NCBI GenBank assembly: GCA_030848705.1
Contig: CM061244.1
Coordinates: forward strand, 52,617,190-52,681,189
Origin: Heracleum sosnowskyi
Lineage: Eukaryota; Streptophyta; Magnoliopsida; Apiales; Apiaceae
Reading direction: 5' to 3'
DNA: 64,000 nucleotides
Shown here: positions 9,757 through 22,900 of the stretch, piece after piece
How the letters are laid out: each line of letters opens with the position of its first letter
Position numbering within the stretch: position 1 is the first letter of the stretch
Made by a program: the position numbers and the translations under genes
Notes under the pieces: generated by a model
The model's input: only the letters and a program-made list of their open reading frames with translations
What the model was told of the DNA's origin: nothing
Database searches by the model: none

Positions 9757-9776
9757 TTTGGTTTTATTGTGTGCAG
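9730..9776 (+). promoter_or_regulatory. Possible 47-nt intron at S2 gag/pol boundary
   Basis: AAG|GTAACT at 9727-9735 is a good donor and TTATTGTGTGCAG|GG ending at 9776 a good acceptor. Removing 9730-9776 would take out the gag stop and join codon to codon into the pol frame, which is otherwise out of frame. S1 has the same acceptor at the homologous place. Its length is below the usual plant minimum, so it may only be part of a longer intron, or coincidence. Confidence 0.35.
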
Positions 9777-10237
9777 GGAGACAAAAGGAATCTTTGGTAC
9801 TTGGATAGTGGTTGTTCAAGACACATGACTGGTGATTCTACCCTGCTCACAGAGTTCCAAGAAAGAGTTGGCCCTTGTATTGCTTTTGGAGATGACAACA
9901 AAGGCTACACTAAGGGATATGGCTTGATTTCAAAAGAAAATGTCATCATTGATGAGGTTGCATTGGTGGATGGTCTAAAGCACAATTTGCTTAGTATCAG
10001 CCAACTTTGTGACAAAAGATTTTTAGTTACTTTTTCAAGAGAAGCATGTGTTGTTTCTAAAGGTGGAGACAACAATGTGGTAATGACTGGATTCAGAATA
10101 GGGAATGTGTACATTGCTGACTTTAGTAGCACAAGTCCAGACACCATCACTTGTCTTTTCAGTAAGGCAAGCAAGGATGAAAGTTAGCTATGGCACAAGA
10201 AATTGTCACATTTGAATTTCAAGGGTATGAATGACTT
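9777..10237 (+). pseudogene. S2 pol, first part: protease and start of integrase zinc region
   Basis: Protease with LDSGCSRHMTGDSTL near the start (catalytic DSG), then DGLKHNLLSISQLCDK and SGFRIGNVYIAD-like pre-integrase sequence. A TAG at 10185-10187 replaces the Trp codon expected before LWHKKLSH. The zinc-region histidines (WHKKLSHLNF) follow, and the sequence is cut by T1 within the codons for MND-L. It resumes at 24930. Confidence 0.88.
10233..10237 (+). repeat. T1 target-site duplication, left copy
   Basis: GACTT directly before the T1 LTR, repeated at 24925-24929. Removing T1 and one copy restores an uninterrupted codon series. Confidence 0.95.
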
Positions 10238-11241
10238 TGTAACAGCCCCAAATCCGGGGTCAGGGATTTAGGGTAGTCACGATCCATGTACTCATTGCCT
10301 TACCTGTATTACTCACACCCTTCATAATTCACCTGCTCATGACCCCACAACATATGTCTCACACACACACACACATGTTAGAGTCTCAGAAACGACACAA
10401 TACAACAACTGCGGAATAAATAATTTTTATTACAATACCCAAATGTCTTTTGAATTTGTCACTGATACAATTTCTAAGTAATGTTACATTACCAACTTAG
10501 TCTTCTGATGCTCACAATCCTCTCATACCATTCATATCTATACATAAGTTGAATACCAAAAGCTGTAGCCTGATTCGATTGGTTCGTACTACTCTTCAGG
10601 ATCACTGCTAGAAACTGTTTATGGAAACGCCTTGCGGGGTAGGTGCCGACCCATTGGCATCCTGCTTCGCTGCTATATAATATATATAAAACAATAGCAA
10701 GAGTGAGCGATAGCTCAACAAGGTAATAAAAGTAAGGCATAATTCTGCCTTTAACTCAACCCAGAATAAAGCGGGTATAAGTCAATAGTTTGTCAAAATA
10801 TCTCGATACTGAAATTATTTCCTTATCAGAATGTATTCCCAAAAACAGTACCATTATTGTATTTCAAATATCATTTCATAATATTTCTGCAAACTTTTGC
10901 TATATTATGAACAAGTTTCTAGTATAAAAGATGAGGTTTCAAAGTAAACCAAATATAACCTTTCCGAAAAATATCTGCTATATAAGCAGAATATCAACAC
11001 ATAACTTAAAAGATGAAGTTATAAGGTGATTCAGTATAAACAACTCCCTTACCATAACTCATATTATGTAAGGTATCCACAGAGTCAAATGATATAAAAG
11101 ATGAAGTTACGAGGAAAATTAATATCATATCTCCGTAACCCAAGATTTACTTATGCATATATTATCAGAGTCATAACTCATAACAGATGAAGTTGCAAGG
11201 ATTCATTGTAACTTTATTTTGAACACTTTTCGACCCCCTGC

Positions 11242-11381
11242 CAACATGACCGGTAAACCTGTACCACGGGTGTCATCCTTGGTCCCTTTCAATACATGTT
11301 GCAGAATCCCTCTGTCAACATGATCGGTAAACCTGTACCAACGGAGCCATCCGTGGTCCCTTTCAGTACATGTTGCAGAAT
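11242..11381. repeat. 74-bp tandem duplication in the T1 LTR
   Basis: Two units starting CAACATGA(C/T)CGGTAAACC and ending ATGTTGCAGAAT, period 74 bp (second unit slightly shorter). The same pair is in the other LTR at 20928-21067, so the duplication predates the insertion. Confidence 0.8.
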
Positions 11382-12024
11382 TATCCAAAATGGATGATGA
11401 ACCAATACTGGAGCCTTCTCCGCGCCCGTCGTACCAACCTTACTATGATCAGTAGCAGGTTGTACAACAAAAATATGTTTTCTACATGTAGATGGAAGTA
11501 TCACGACAGCCTGACATTGTCTACCGCCTTTCTGGATCTCCCGGCCCATTTGGGGCAATAAGGTGATGGATGGGCGCGACTCGACCTCTTACACATGCTC
11601 CTAGTTCAGATGAAATCCATGACTCTGAAACGTAAAGATCGTCTTCCTTTCCCCAAGTGTAATACTTGTTGATACGACTCCACTCAGTAGTTGTATTTAG
11701 GTTGGAAAGGAAGATTCTCCAATATTTCCCAAGCGATGCTTGTTAATGGATATCGACTTGTTCCATGAATTTACCCCTCGAGCGTTGAGGTGGTAGCACA
11801 ATATTTAACTTGCAGCAACTAAATTGCTTTGAGAAAATATCTGTCCCCCGACAGTTTTGAGTTGAGAGTTTAAAATGAATAGCAGTTACTTAAATCAGGT
11901 TTCCCATATTTTTGATAGTTGAGCGAGCATTTAAATCCTCTTAAAAGACGGACTTAAATGGAAAACATTGGTTTGGGAACCTCTTTTGATTTAAAACCAT
12001 TAATAAAATTTATTAAATAAGTAA

Positions 12025-12600
12025 ACCCTCAAATGAATATTCGAAAATAATATTCAGTAAGTAAATAAACCTTGAATGAATATTTAGAAATAATATCCAT
12101 TAAATAAATGAGGATTAAATGAATATTCTACATAATATTCATTAACTAATAAACCTCGAATGAATAATTCAAAATAATATAAACCTCGAATGAATATTCA
12201 AAATAATATAAACCTCGAATGAATATTCAAAATAATATTCATTAAATAATAATCTCCATTGAATATTTGAAAATAATATTCATCAAATAAATAAAACCCA
12301 AATGAATATTCAAAAGTAATATTCATTAGGTAAATAGTCCTTAAATAAATAATCCTTAAATAGATAATCATTAAATGAATATTCAAAAATAATATTCATT
12401 AATTAAATAATCCTTAAATGAATATTCAACATAATATTCATTAAATAAATAATTAATCCTCGAATGAATATTCCTAAATTATATTTACAATAATATTCTT
12501 AAAGTCAATAATCCTCAAATGAATATAAATAATATTCTCTAAGTCAAAAAATCCTCAAATGAATATAAATGATATTCTTTAACTACATAATTAACCCTCG
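12025..12600. repeat. AT-rich palindromic array in the T1 left LTR
   Basis: About a dozen or more degenerate units of roughly 40 bases built from TGAATATTCAAAATAAT, ATTCATTAAATAAATAA and CCTCGAATGAA. Each unit has the self-complementary core GAATATTC or AATATTCATT. The other LTR has the same array at about 21711-22286. Confidence 0.8.
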
Positions 12601-14436
12601 AATAACAGTTACCTGATATCTTTATCGGAAAAATAATCATTTAAAATATACCGAAAATATATCTACTTCCGGTCTAAAGAATAAAATAATTCGCCCTTTA
12701 CCTAGGGCATTTATAAAAACCTGGCTTATAACTGATATCCCATATCTAGCTTATAAGCCAATTACCAAATCATTTCCAAGTAATAACATTCGAATGAGGT
12801 AATATTCAAATAACATTCCTCAAATCATTTCCAGGTAATTAATACTTTCTAGAAATATAATTAATGTTTAATAATAGCAATCCTAAAAATAATTAGTACA
12901 CTGCCGCTGGAATCCCTCCGGGTTTCCACGGCTATCTCCATATCTCAAATACTGACTCCCGGTCTAGAGTCGAAAACAAGAAGTATGCTCTTATCTCTAG
13001 AGCTACAAGGTATACCGGTTTATAACTACTTTATCTCAAAGCTCATATATAAACCCAAATCAAACTCTATTTTTATACAATATATAACATGTATCGCACA
13101 ACTGTATAACTCCACACATGGCAACAACAGTAATATATAATCAATACTTCAAAGTATAGATTTAGAAAACTTGCCTGATGCTCAAGAAGTGATAGGGGTT
13201 CGCGACGATGTCGGACAATCTAGACAAAGTCAAAGAAACCGCACGATTAATCCCCTGGATAATCCACTTGTACACAATGCTTAAACACGTAAGCGAAACA
13301 CAACCAAGGAATTACTAGCTCGTTATAGGCTCATACTAAGTCCATGTTTAATCGGCAATTACTTAAGTCGTAGGTTTAGTCCGAAATCGATCCTCGAATA
13401 CAAGTTATACTTAACCATTTACAACATTGGTTTCTAAGTCATGTTCTTAGTGGTGTTCACTTGCGCAACCTCGGCTAACACATTTTTATAAAATCGGAAA
13501 ATAATCTTTTGGACTCGAAACCTTCGTACAAACCTTCGTAACTGCCCTTGACACTTCAATACAAAATTTCATATTTTAAAACAACTCTTAAGGGTCTCAA
13601 GCATAGCCACAAAGTTGGTACATTTCTGCAATCTCATTCCTTGAACCACTTTCACTAAAATGGTCATATCTCATAAACCGTAAATCGTAATGACATGATT
13701 CTTGCGCTCACGTAAACTAGAAACAAATCTCTACACACTCATGTTCATAACTGAACCAAAAGAGGCAGTTAGGTTTTCTGATTCTAGGCAGTTTATAGAG
13801 TTACCGAAAATCGGGCATTACGACGGCTTAAAATCGAATAATCCTATTTTGTCACAACATAACCAAGCCACACCGGGCATACCATACATCTACAACCTCA
13901 ACAAACAACCATCATACACCTCTAAGATCAGTGGGGAGGCTCAAATCCAACACCCATCATTTTACACATTCAAACAAATCCAAATAATCACTAAATCACT
14001 TAATCATGATATTAACTTTACATGAACATCAAAACCACTTTAAAACTCATATAAAACTCAAAGGGGCAGAGGTTTATACCTTCCTCCAAGCTTGATTGCT
14101 GCTATATTCCTTATGTAACCTTAGATCCTTGCTTGATACAACCTTTGGAAGCCACAAACTCAATATCAAAAGCAACAAAGCAAAATACAAGTTACTATTC
14201 ATCATCTTCTCCAACTGTTACTCACTGAAATCGAAGGGTAAATCACAGAGGTGAGGCGAGCGCTTACCATGGTTGCGTAGATCTTCTCGAGAGCTTCGAT
14301 TTGAGTGGTGGAACGCCAAAAACGGACCACGGAATCTCAAGTTATGATCATTTCTTTCTCTCCCATTTTTCTTTCTTCTTCTCTCCCGAAATTTCTCTTC
14401 CTTTTTCTTTTTCTTCTTATCTTGTTTAATTACTTG

Positions 14437-14460
14437 ATATTTATCCAATGTGGTGAGTCA
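14437..14460 (-). promoter_or_regulatory. Candidate core promoter of the T1 3' LTR
   Basis: On the minus strand TGACTCA (14460-14454), a bZIP/GCN4-like site, is followed by CCACATTGG and ATAAATAT (14444-14437), then a purine-rich leader. The same block lies in the 5' LTR at 24123-24146, where it would drive transcription. I assign it only from the arrangement of motifs. Confidence 0.35.
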
Positions 14461-15238
14461 TCACCCTTGGTCTCTTCTTGTCTTGACACTTGGCAAGCAT
14501 GCATTGGCTTGGAATAAAGTAGCTTTTCTGGTTCGTTTAATTTCGTAGAACGCTCGCAAGGTTTCTCGAGGGTTCTATCGAGGTATTTTACCGAAATCGT
14601 TCTCGATACTTCTAATTCATTTATCAAATCCATATCCATAGAATTAATAATTTAAATCCTTAAATATCCTCAAATAATAATTATTTAGTCCGTTTTTGGT
14701 GAAATTTCGGAGAAAACGAAAAATGCTATTTTTCCGATTCTGACAGCTTCTGCATTCTTTTATTTCCATCGTAGATCACTAATGCGACTTTGAAAGTTTA
14801 TTATATCGTCCCGCATATAGGGTGGTCTGAAAAACTTTTAAACGAAGAGTTACTATTCATCAGTGGTTTTTCTATAATCCTTTGGATCAAAATCCGTTCC
14901 AATATTCCTGATCTATTTTCTCTTTACTCTTTGCACTTAGAAAACGTTCTAGTGATTCCTCGGGCGTACGCTATCTTGTTTACGGAGTTGTCGGATGTAT
15001 TCCAGATATTGATTTGGATGACATAAAAATACTTTCCTTCCCTGGAGTATTGTATTCTTATCTTCCAGATTGATTGTTCTTATTTATATGTTCAGTCCAT
15101 TCTTACTATTCTCAAAATGTTTGAAAACCGAAATTCATATTCATTTCATAACTTGATTCTCAAAGTCATTGCCACTATCCATATTTACATCAACATATAA
15201 TAAAAGTTTTAATTCTACCCAAAATCTGGGGTCTTACA

Positions 15239-15258
15239 GTCTCCCCTCCTTAAAAGGA
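15239..15258 (-). other. T1 polypurine tract
   Basis: On the minus strand AATCCTTTTAAGGAGGGGAGAC runs directly into the 3' LTR. Purine-rich and in the expected place for the plus-strand primer. Confidence 0.8.
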
Positions 15259-16860
15259 TTCCGTCCCAGAATCACTCTGAAAACAAATGGGGATATCTTT
15301 CTAGCATCTCGCTCTCTAGCTCCCAAGTTGATTCTTCCACATTATGATTCCTCCATACCACTCTGGCTAGTTTGCTGACCTTGTTTCGGAGTACTTGTTC
15401 CTTTCGATCTATAATTTCCATTGGTTGCTCCACATAGGTCAAGTCTGGTTGTATGTCTACGTGCTCGTACTCTACATATGTCGGGCATCTATAGTATACT
15501 GACGTAGCATTGACACATGAACCCCGTTATGACCATTCTACAAGTTTGGGAGGGGGGGGGTAAGGCTGGCTCGTAGGCCACCTTCCTGGCGCGTCTTAAA
15601 TCTCAGATGGCCCAATGAATCTCGGGCTCACTTCCCTTTCTTTTCAAATCTCATTAATTCTTTCCCTGGAGATACCTTTAGCATCACGAATCTCTAACCT
15701 CATATTCTCTATCTTGTTTGCACAGAAATACACCAGCATAAACTTGTTTGCCATTCATCAACTTGCCATTTAGCTTATCAGTAGCAGTACTATCTCTATA
15801 CTCGCGGGCTTAGTCCGCATACTTTCTCTGTCTGTCTTGGTTGTCACTAGCCGCTTGTTGGTGAAATCTTTTGTCTTTCTAGTTTGTTGGACTAACTTGG
15901 GTGTTGTGTAAAATCTCATCTTTTAATTCCCGATCATTCGGAATCCATCTCTGTCTCATTTTAAAGTAAGGGTATCGGCCACCACATTGGCCTTCCCCGG
16001 ATGGTAGTGTATCTCACAGTCATAATCCTAGGTCAATTCTAGCCATTTCTCCATCTCATGCTATCTACTATCATGGGTAACTCAAAGCCAATTCATTACA
16101 TTCCATAAAATTTGTGGGTGCATTAGTCAACCCAAAATAACTTCGCTGAAAACTCGAAGTGTCTATTCCTAGTACGAATCGCAGTCTTGGGCATATCCTC
16201 TGATTTAACTTCCAACTGGTGATACCCAGTTCTTAAATAAATTGGAAATACACAGCGTTCTTCCGCTGATCAAACAATCATTTACAAGGGTACTTATTCT
16301 CCATGTCAAACTCATACAACTCTCGAGGTTCGATATATAATCTTGTACTAAAATCTTTCTCTCTTACAACAACACCGGGCTCTCCACGGTGGTACACTGG
16401 GTCTTATCATATCCTTATACAACAACTCTTGTAACTGAGTCACTAACTCTTTCATTCCCACTATACTCTGAATACTCGGTATTCATTCTCATGTCATCCC
16501 AATCGATATTTGGTAGCGCATTAAGATCTTGTAAAATCTCCCAAAACCATTGTAGTTTCCTCTATACTTGGTGCCTCTTTTCTTGGCGTCAACCATAAGA
16601 GCTAATTAAGCCTCGTATCTCTGGCGTAATAGTTTCTCAGTCTAAACTATCTTCAAGAATCTCTAAATCTGCCCCCATCCTTTAATTATTACTCTTTTTC
16701 TTTGCAATCAATTGGCTCCATTGGGTGTCAACCAACCCATCCTTATTATAATATCATCTTCTCCCAACTTGAAAGGAATCAGGTCTATCAAAAGTGTCGA
16801 CCTCATATTTCTAGTTCACAACCTAGATGTACCGGTCCTATGGGAAAATCCCTCGATTGA
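15259..16860 (-). pseudogene. T1 pol remnants
   Basis: Scraps homologous to T2 gag-pol appear in the right order on the minus strand. Near 15280-15450 is the C-terminal chromodomain-like end. Near 15560-15680 is the integrase C-terminal part. Near 15960-16060 is RNase H. Near 16100-16400 are RT pieces (the stretch matching NAPA of the RT and the VKKKDGS region). Near 16690-16800 is the protease region around DMDW, with the same cttgaaaggaatcaggtc block as T2. Large parts in between are missing and stops are frequent, so none can make an enzyme. Confidence 0.7.
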
Positions 16861-16942
16861 CTATTTCTACTTGTAATTATTCCCTTAGCGGCTCGGCCTT
16901 AAGGTTTAATTGTCATGCAACTACTTGATATACAACGATACA

Positions 16943-17167
16943 TTAGCTCAGTCTAAATAGTATAGAAGGGCACCTGCTATTTAAAGGTCCTGACAGTGGG
17001 CTGCTTGTTGGAGGTAGCCCTGGTTGAAACCTACTGGCTTTCTTTTCTTCTGTGTTCACAAACTCCGGAACAAACCTCAATAATTCGGAAAACTTGGCCT
17101 CATACTCGGTCACAGTCATGGTTTCTTGTTTTAACTCTTTAACTTTCATTTTCATCCGGGTCTCCAT
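16943..17167 (-). pseudogene. T1 gag remnant
   Basis: Open stretch of 74 codons containing TVTEYEAKFSELLRFVPEFV and NTEEKKASRFQPGL. It matches SVAEYEKKFTELARFVPEYV and NTEEKKAKRFQQGLKPW in T2 gag. Only this piece of the gag domain is readable; zinc knuckles were not found. Confidence 0.75.
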
Positions 17168-17279
17168 ATCTTTCCGGAAATTATTCCTTTATAATAGCAC
17201 ACGCTGCACCTCTCACAAGTCACAATACCAGCTCCCTCTGACTCCATCGTCAGTACTTATCTTGCTAACCCAGAGGTAG

Positions 17280-19905
17280 TGTCCATTCGCAAACAACTCC
17301 TCCAAAATCTCAATCTCACTATAGGGCATCTATCTAACACCGTCGTCACTGGAGTTCACGGCACATCGCTATTCCTTTCACATATATCAACTTACACGCT
17401 TTCCATTATCATAATATCCTTGGGAGAGTAAACCAATTTCATTGATATGTCACTAACATTCTATTCGTCTTAGGGATTCGCTCCTGTCATAGGCGATTTC
17501 GTTGCGAATCTACTTCCTATTAGCGAATTTTGACTTATTTGGTCTGGTTGGCCTCCCCTCGGAATTCAATGAGGATAACAAAAATTATGGGGCCTTGAAA
17601 GATAGCTCCCATATCAAAGATAATGTCACACACTGGTGATCATAAGGTTATGAGTTTTAAGGTAACCTTATTGGAGGTAAAAGAATTTACCGAGAGATCA
17701 ACATGATCATAAGAACTCAACGTTGTGTGCCTCGATTGAGACATTACTAAAGGTAATTAGCCTTCTTGTATTTCACAACTTACAAGTGATGGCGTCCCAT
17801 CAGACTTCTATCACACAGACAGATAGTCCTTGTAGCCCCTATAAGTATAGGGTTGTTCGTCTCAGTGGAAGTTGAAAAGTATGAAAGCAATTCGATATCA
17901 ATTTAATGATTATCGTCTTTCGACAATATTTCTTAAAGGAACACCTTGGATTAAAATTGAACAGATTCCAAAGGTGCGGTTTCCAAAGAAAATACAAAGA
18001 AAAGAATAACCAAGAAGATACTGGTACTTAACAAGCAAGGGTTATTCATTATTTGGAGAAAAGTGGAAGCTTGAATAACATCATTTGATAGGGCTTTGAA
18101 AAACTTGAAAGTAGGCATCGTGACAGCCTCTAACACAATTGAAATTAAATATGATTTAACACAAGTGTTATAAAATAACTTCGAAGAGGGAATATACCCT
18201 TTATCAGAATTCTTTCTTGGAGAGAGGTCAAGATAGATCATAGGTTGGGGAGGTACCCCACATAATTTTCAAATGGGGAGGGTACTACCAAAGTCTCTAT
18301 GGATGCCTTTTATGTCGGCTCCTCTGGTGGATAATCGTTCAATTCCAAAGCTTTCCTTTTCCACGCACCCTAAGGTGTTTGATACTTACGTCATTGCCGA
18401 CTTACTATAGTCGCTAAGAATTCAACCATCAATATTTGCAATCGCAGGGAGTTCTATTCGACTAGGCGCAAACATCTCAAGTAAGCGTTCTGTTCTATAA
18501 GAAGACTTCGATACCGTTGTCGCCCATAGCAATGACAATTCTACATGTCGACTGGGCGGTACTTCGGAAGCTCGCTAGAAACTACAAGCTTACATCCGGT
18601 CTCTATTTCAATCATCCTTATACTCAATATTCCTTCTCCCATATCAATCCCGTGTGCTACATAAGCTTAACACTTTTGGCACAAAAGCCTTTTCATTTAA
18701 GTCAATCCCGGAATTTCTCAGTCCGTCTTGGTCCTTAAATATATTTCGCCTTTACCGTCCAATCTCAACTTCATCATTTTATCTCTACAATCAATTATAG
18801 CAATCAGGGTCTGTCCACCAACCCATATAACAGCTATCTTATCCAATCCACAGGGTTCGCTCTAATTTCCACTCTCTTTGGTGACATCCTCTAGTAATCA
18901 GAAAGACAAGGTTTGCCAAATTTTGCTGAATTTCTCTCCAAATCAGGGGAATTTGATCAATCTATTTACCTACTAGTAATGCTCGGATCTGATTTCCGAC
19001 CTTTCGGTTCTATCCTCATAATTCCTTCCCGGTTTCCTGAGGGTGGTAAATCTCGTTCTCGATTCCGTCTTAGCGTGCTTGTCTTGCCATAACATTTACA
19101 TGGTACATATACCCAAAATTCTCCTTGAGATAATAAAATCCCTCAATGATATAATAGACACTATTTCCCGCGGAATCGCTGGTCGTGGGGGTTTGAAATC
19201 TCATAGCCCAAAACAATTCCTTACATTATTCTAGGCAACTAAGTACCCTTAATCGTTTGTGAAAATCTGAACATCTTGGTTCTTACGTATGCCGCCTCCT
19301 TATGGGCAGCTATAACCGACTACGAGTAACAGGTTTCGTTCAAGTCGAATCAATCCACTGATATTGGCTATACTACCTCTACCTCTTCTGCTTTGGAGAC
19401 TCTACTCCATTTTCTTTGTCATATCTCTTGATGAATCATGAACGATCCTTAAACCCTCGTCTCATCACTTATTTATCCCTTGAAGGTTCGTCCGGTCCTA
19501 TTGTACGACCTCAAGTAACATACTACATCTTTATCAATCAACACGTCTCTACAAGATTCTTTCCTTGACCCACTATGGGGTCTTCCTCTAGATCCTCCTA
19601 TGGATCTTCCTTTATCGGGTCTCCGTCCATTTCAAGGAACGCATCATCAATTGCCTACTCGAAGGCCTCGGGGTCTGGTATCTCAGAATCCCATCAATCT
19701 ATAACTCATACGACTCGAGGTGACTAATCACGAAGTCCTAAGTACGGTTTCCCAGAAGAAGTCCCCTCTCGGGCTTCATCTTAAACAGTCAGGGTCATGT
19801 CCTCTAACCCGACTACGAACTCAATTTGAGCTCTAGATGTTCTTATCCTTATTAAGGGTATTGTAAGACTCGATCTCCTATCGTTTCTGAGGACTGTAAC
19901 CTAAC
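17280..19905. other. T1 internal region without recognisable genes
   Basis: About 2.6 kb between the gag remnant and the PBS. Only short open frames occur in it (longest about 96 codons) and none resembles a known domain. The part near 19600-19700 faintly recalls the acidic leader ORF of T2 (54566-55111). It may hold packaging or dimerisation signals that let a coding-dead element be mobilised. Confidence 0.5.
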
Positions 19906-19917
19906 GCTCTGATACCA
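19906..19917 (-). other. T1 primer-binding site (initiator Met tRNA)
   Basis: tggtatcagagc on the minus strand, four bases from the 5' LTR. Confidence 0.9.
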
Positions 19918-19921
19918 TTTC

Positions 19922-22900
19922 TGTAACAGCCCCAAATCCGGGGTCAGGGATTTAGGGTAGTCACGATCCATGTACTCCTTGCCTTACCTGTATTACTCAC
20001 ACCCTTCATAATTCACCTGCTCATGACCCCACAACATATGTCTCACACACACACACACACAGGTTAGAGTCTCAGAAACGACACAATACAACAACTGCGG
20101 AATAAATAATTTTTATTACAATACCCAAATGTCTTTTGAATTTGTCACTGATACAATTTCTAAGTAATGTTACATTACCAACTTAGTCTTCTGATGCTCA
20201 CAATCTTCTCATACCATTCATATCTATACATAAGTTGAATACCAAAAGCTGTAGCCTGATTCGATTGGTTCGTACTACTCTTCGGGATCACTGCTAGAAA
20301 CTGTTTATGGAAACGCCTTGCGGGGTAGGTGCCGACCCATTGGCATCCTGCTTCGCTGCTATATAATATATATAAAACAATAGCAAGAGTGAGCGATAGC
20401 TCAGCAAGGTAATAAAAGTAAGGCATAATTCTGCCTTTAACTCAACCCAGAATAAAGCGGGTATAAGTCAATAGTTTGTCAAAATATCTCGATACTGAAA
20501 TTATTTCCTTATCAGAATGTATTCCCAAAAACAGTACCATTATTGTATTTCAAATATCATTTCATAATATTTCTGCAAACTTTTGCTATATTATGAACAA
20601 GTTTCTAGTATAAAAGATGAGGTTTCAAAGTAAACCAAATATAACCTTTCCGAAAAATATCTGCTATATAAGCAGAATATCAACACATAACTTAAAAGAT
20701 GAAGTTATAAGGTGATTCAGTATAAACAACTCCCTTACCATAACTCATATTATGTAAGGTATCCACAGAGTCAAATGATATAAAAGATGAAGTTACGAGG
20801 AAAATTAATATCATATCTCCGTAACCCAAGATTTACTTATGCATATATTATCAGAGTCATAACTCATAACAGATGAAGTTGCAAGGATTCATTGTAACTT
20901 TATTTTGAACACTTTTCGACCCCCTGCCAACATGACCGGTAAACCTGTACCACGGGTGTCATCCTTGGTCCCTTTCAATACATGTTGCAGAATCCCTCTG
21001 TCAACATGATCGGTAAACCTGTACCAACGGAGCCATCCGTGGTCCCTTTCAGTACATGTTGCAGAATTATCCAAAATGGATGATGAACCAATACTGGAGC
21101 CTTCTCCGCGCCCGTCGTACCAACCTTACTATGATCAGTAGCAGGTTGTACAACAAAAATATGTTTTCTACATGTAGATGGAAGTATCACGACAGCCTGA
21201 CATTGTCTATCGCCTTTCTGGATCTCCCGGCCCATTTGGGGCAATAAGGTGATGGATGGGCGCGACTCGACCTCTTACACATGCTCCTAGTTCAGATGAA
21301 ATCCATGACTCTGAAACGTAAAGATCGTCTTCCTTTCCCCAAGTGTAATACTTGTTGATACGACTCCACTCAGTAGTTGTATTTAGGTTGGAAAGGAAGA
21401 TTCTCCAATATTTCCCAAGTGATGCTTGTTAATGGATATCGACTTGTTCCATGAATTTACCCCTCGAGCGTTGAGGTGGTAGCACAATATTTAACTTGCA
21501 GCAACTAAATTGCTTTGAGAAAATATCTGTCCCCCGACAGTTTTGAGTTGAGAGTTTAAAATGAATAGCAGTTACTTAAATCAGGTTTCCCATATTTTTG
21601 ATAGTTGAGCGAGCATTTAAATCCTCTTAAAAGACGGACTTAAATGGAAAACATTGGTTTGGGAACCTCTTTTGATTTAAAACCATTAATAAAATTTATT
21701 AAATAAGTAAACCCTCAAATGAATATTCGAAAATAATATTCATTAAGTAAATAAACCTTGAATGAATATTTAGAAATAATATCCATTAAATAAATGAGGA
21801 TTAAATGAATATTCTACATAATATTCATTAACTAATAAACCTCGAATGAATAATTCAAAATAATATAAACCTCGAATGAATATTCAAAATAATATAAACC
21901 TCGAATGAATATTCAAAATAATATTCATTAAATAATAATCTTCATTGAATATTTGAAAATAATATTCATCAAATAAATAAAACCCAAATGAATATTCAAA
22001 AGTAATATTCATTAGGTAAATAGTCCTTAAATAAATAATCCTTAAATAGATAATCATTAAATGAATATTCAAAAATAATATTCATTAATTAAATAATCCT
22101 TAAATGAATATTCAACATAATATTCATTAAATAAATAATTAATCCTCGAATGAATATTCCTAAATTATATTTACAATAATATTCTTAAAGTCAATAATCC
22201 TCAAATGAATATAAATAATATTCTCTAAGTCAAAAAATCCTCAAATGAATATAAATGATATTCTTTAACTACATAATTAACCCTCGAATAACAGTTACCT
22301 GATATCTTTATCGGAAAAATAATCATTTAAAATATACCGAAAATATATCTACTTCCGGTCTAAAGAATAAAATAATTCGCCCTTTACCTAGGGCATTTAT
22401 AAAAACCTGGCTTATAACTGATATCCCATATCTAGCTTATAAGCCAATTACCAAATCATTTCCAAGTAATAACATTCGAATGAGGTAATATTCAAATAAC
22501 ATTCCTCAAATCATTTCCAGGTAATTAATACTTTCTAGAAATATAATTAATGTTTAATAATAGCAATCCTAAAAATAATTAGTACACTGCCGCTGGAATC
22601 CCTCCGGGTTTCCACGGCTATCTCCATATCTCAAATACTGACTCCCGGTCTAGAGTCGAAAACAAGAAGTATGCTCTTATCTCTAGAGCTACAAGGTATA
22701 CCGGTTTATAACTACTTTATCTCAAAGCTCATATATAAACCCAAATCAAACTCTATTTTTATACAATATATAACATGTATCGCACAACTGTATAACTCCA
22801 CACATGGCAACAGCAGTAATATATAATCAATACTTCAAAGCATAGATTTAGAAAACTTGCCTGATGCTCAAGAAGTGATAGGGGTTCGCGACGATGTCGG

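Larger units (their letters stand above)
10238..15238 (-). repeat. T1 3' LTR (left copy, 5001 bp)
   Basis: TGTAACAGCCCC at one end and TCTTACA at the other, next to the PPT. It contains a CA microsatellite near 10362, a 74-bp tandem duplication (11242-11381) and an AT-rich palindromic array (12025-12600). It holds no credible gene: the small open frames here, including one of 107 codons at 13702, run antisense to the element and look like chance. Confidence 0.95.

Noticed and set aside
12025..12600. CRISPR-like look of the regularly spaced AT repeats
   Set aside because: Units are degenerate and directly adjacent without unique spacers, and the DNA is plant retrotransposon LTR.
13702..14025. 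107-codon open frame present in both T1 LTRs (also 23388-23711)
   Set aside because: It lies wholly within the LTR, antisense to the element. Its conservation is explained by LTR identity, and the sequence has no recognisable domain.
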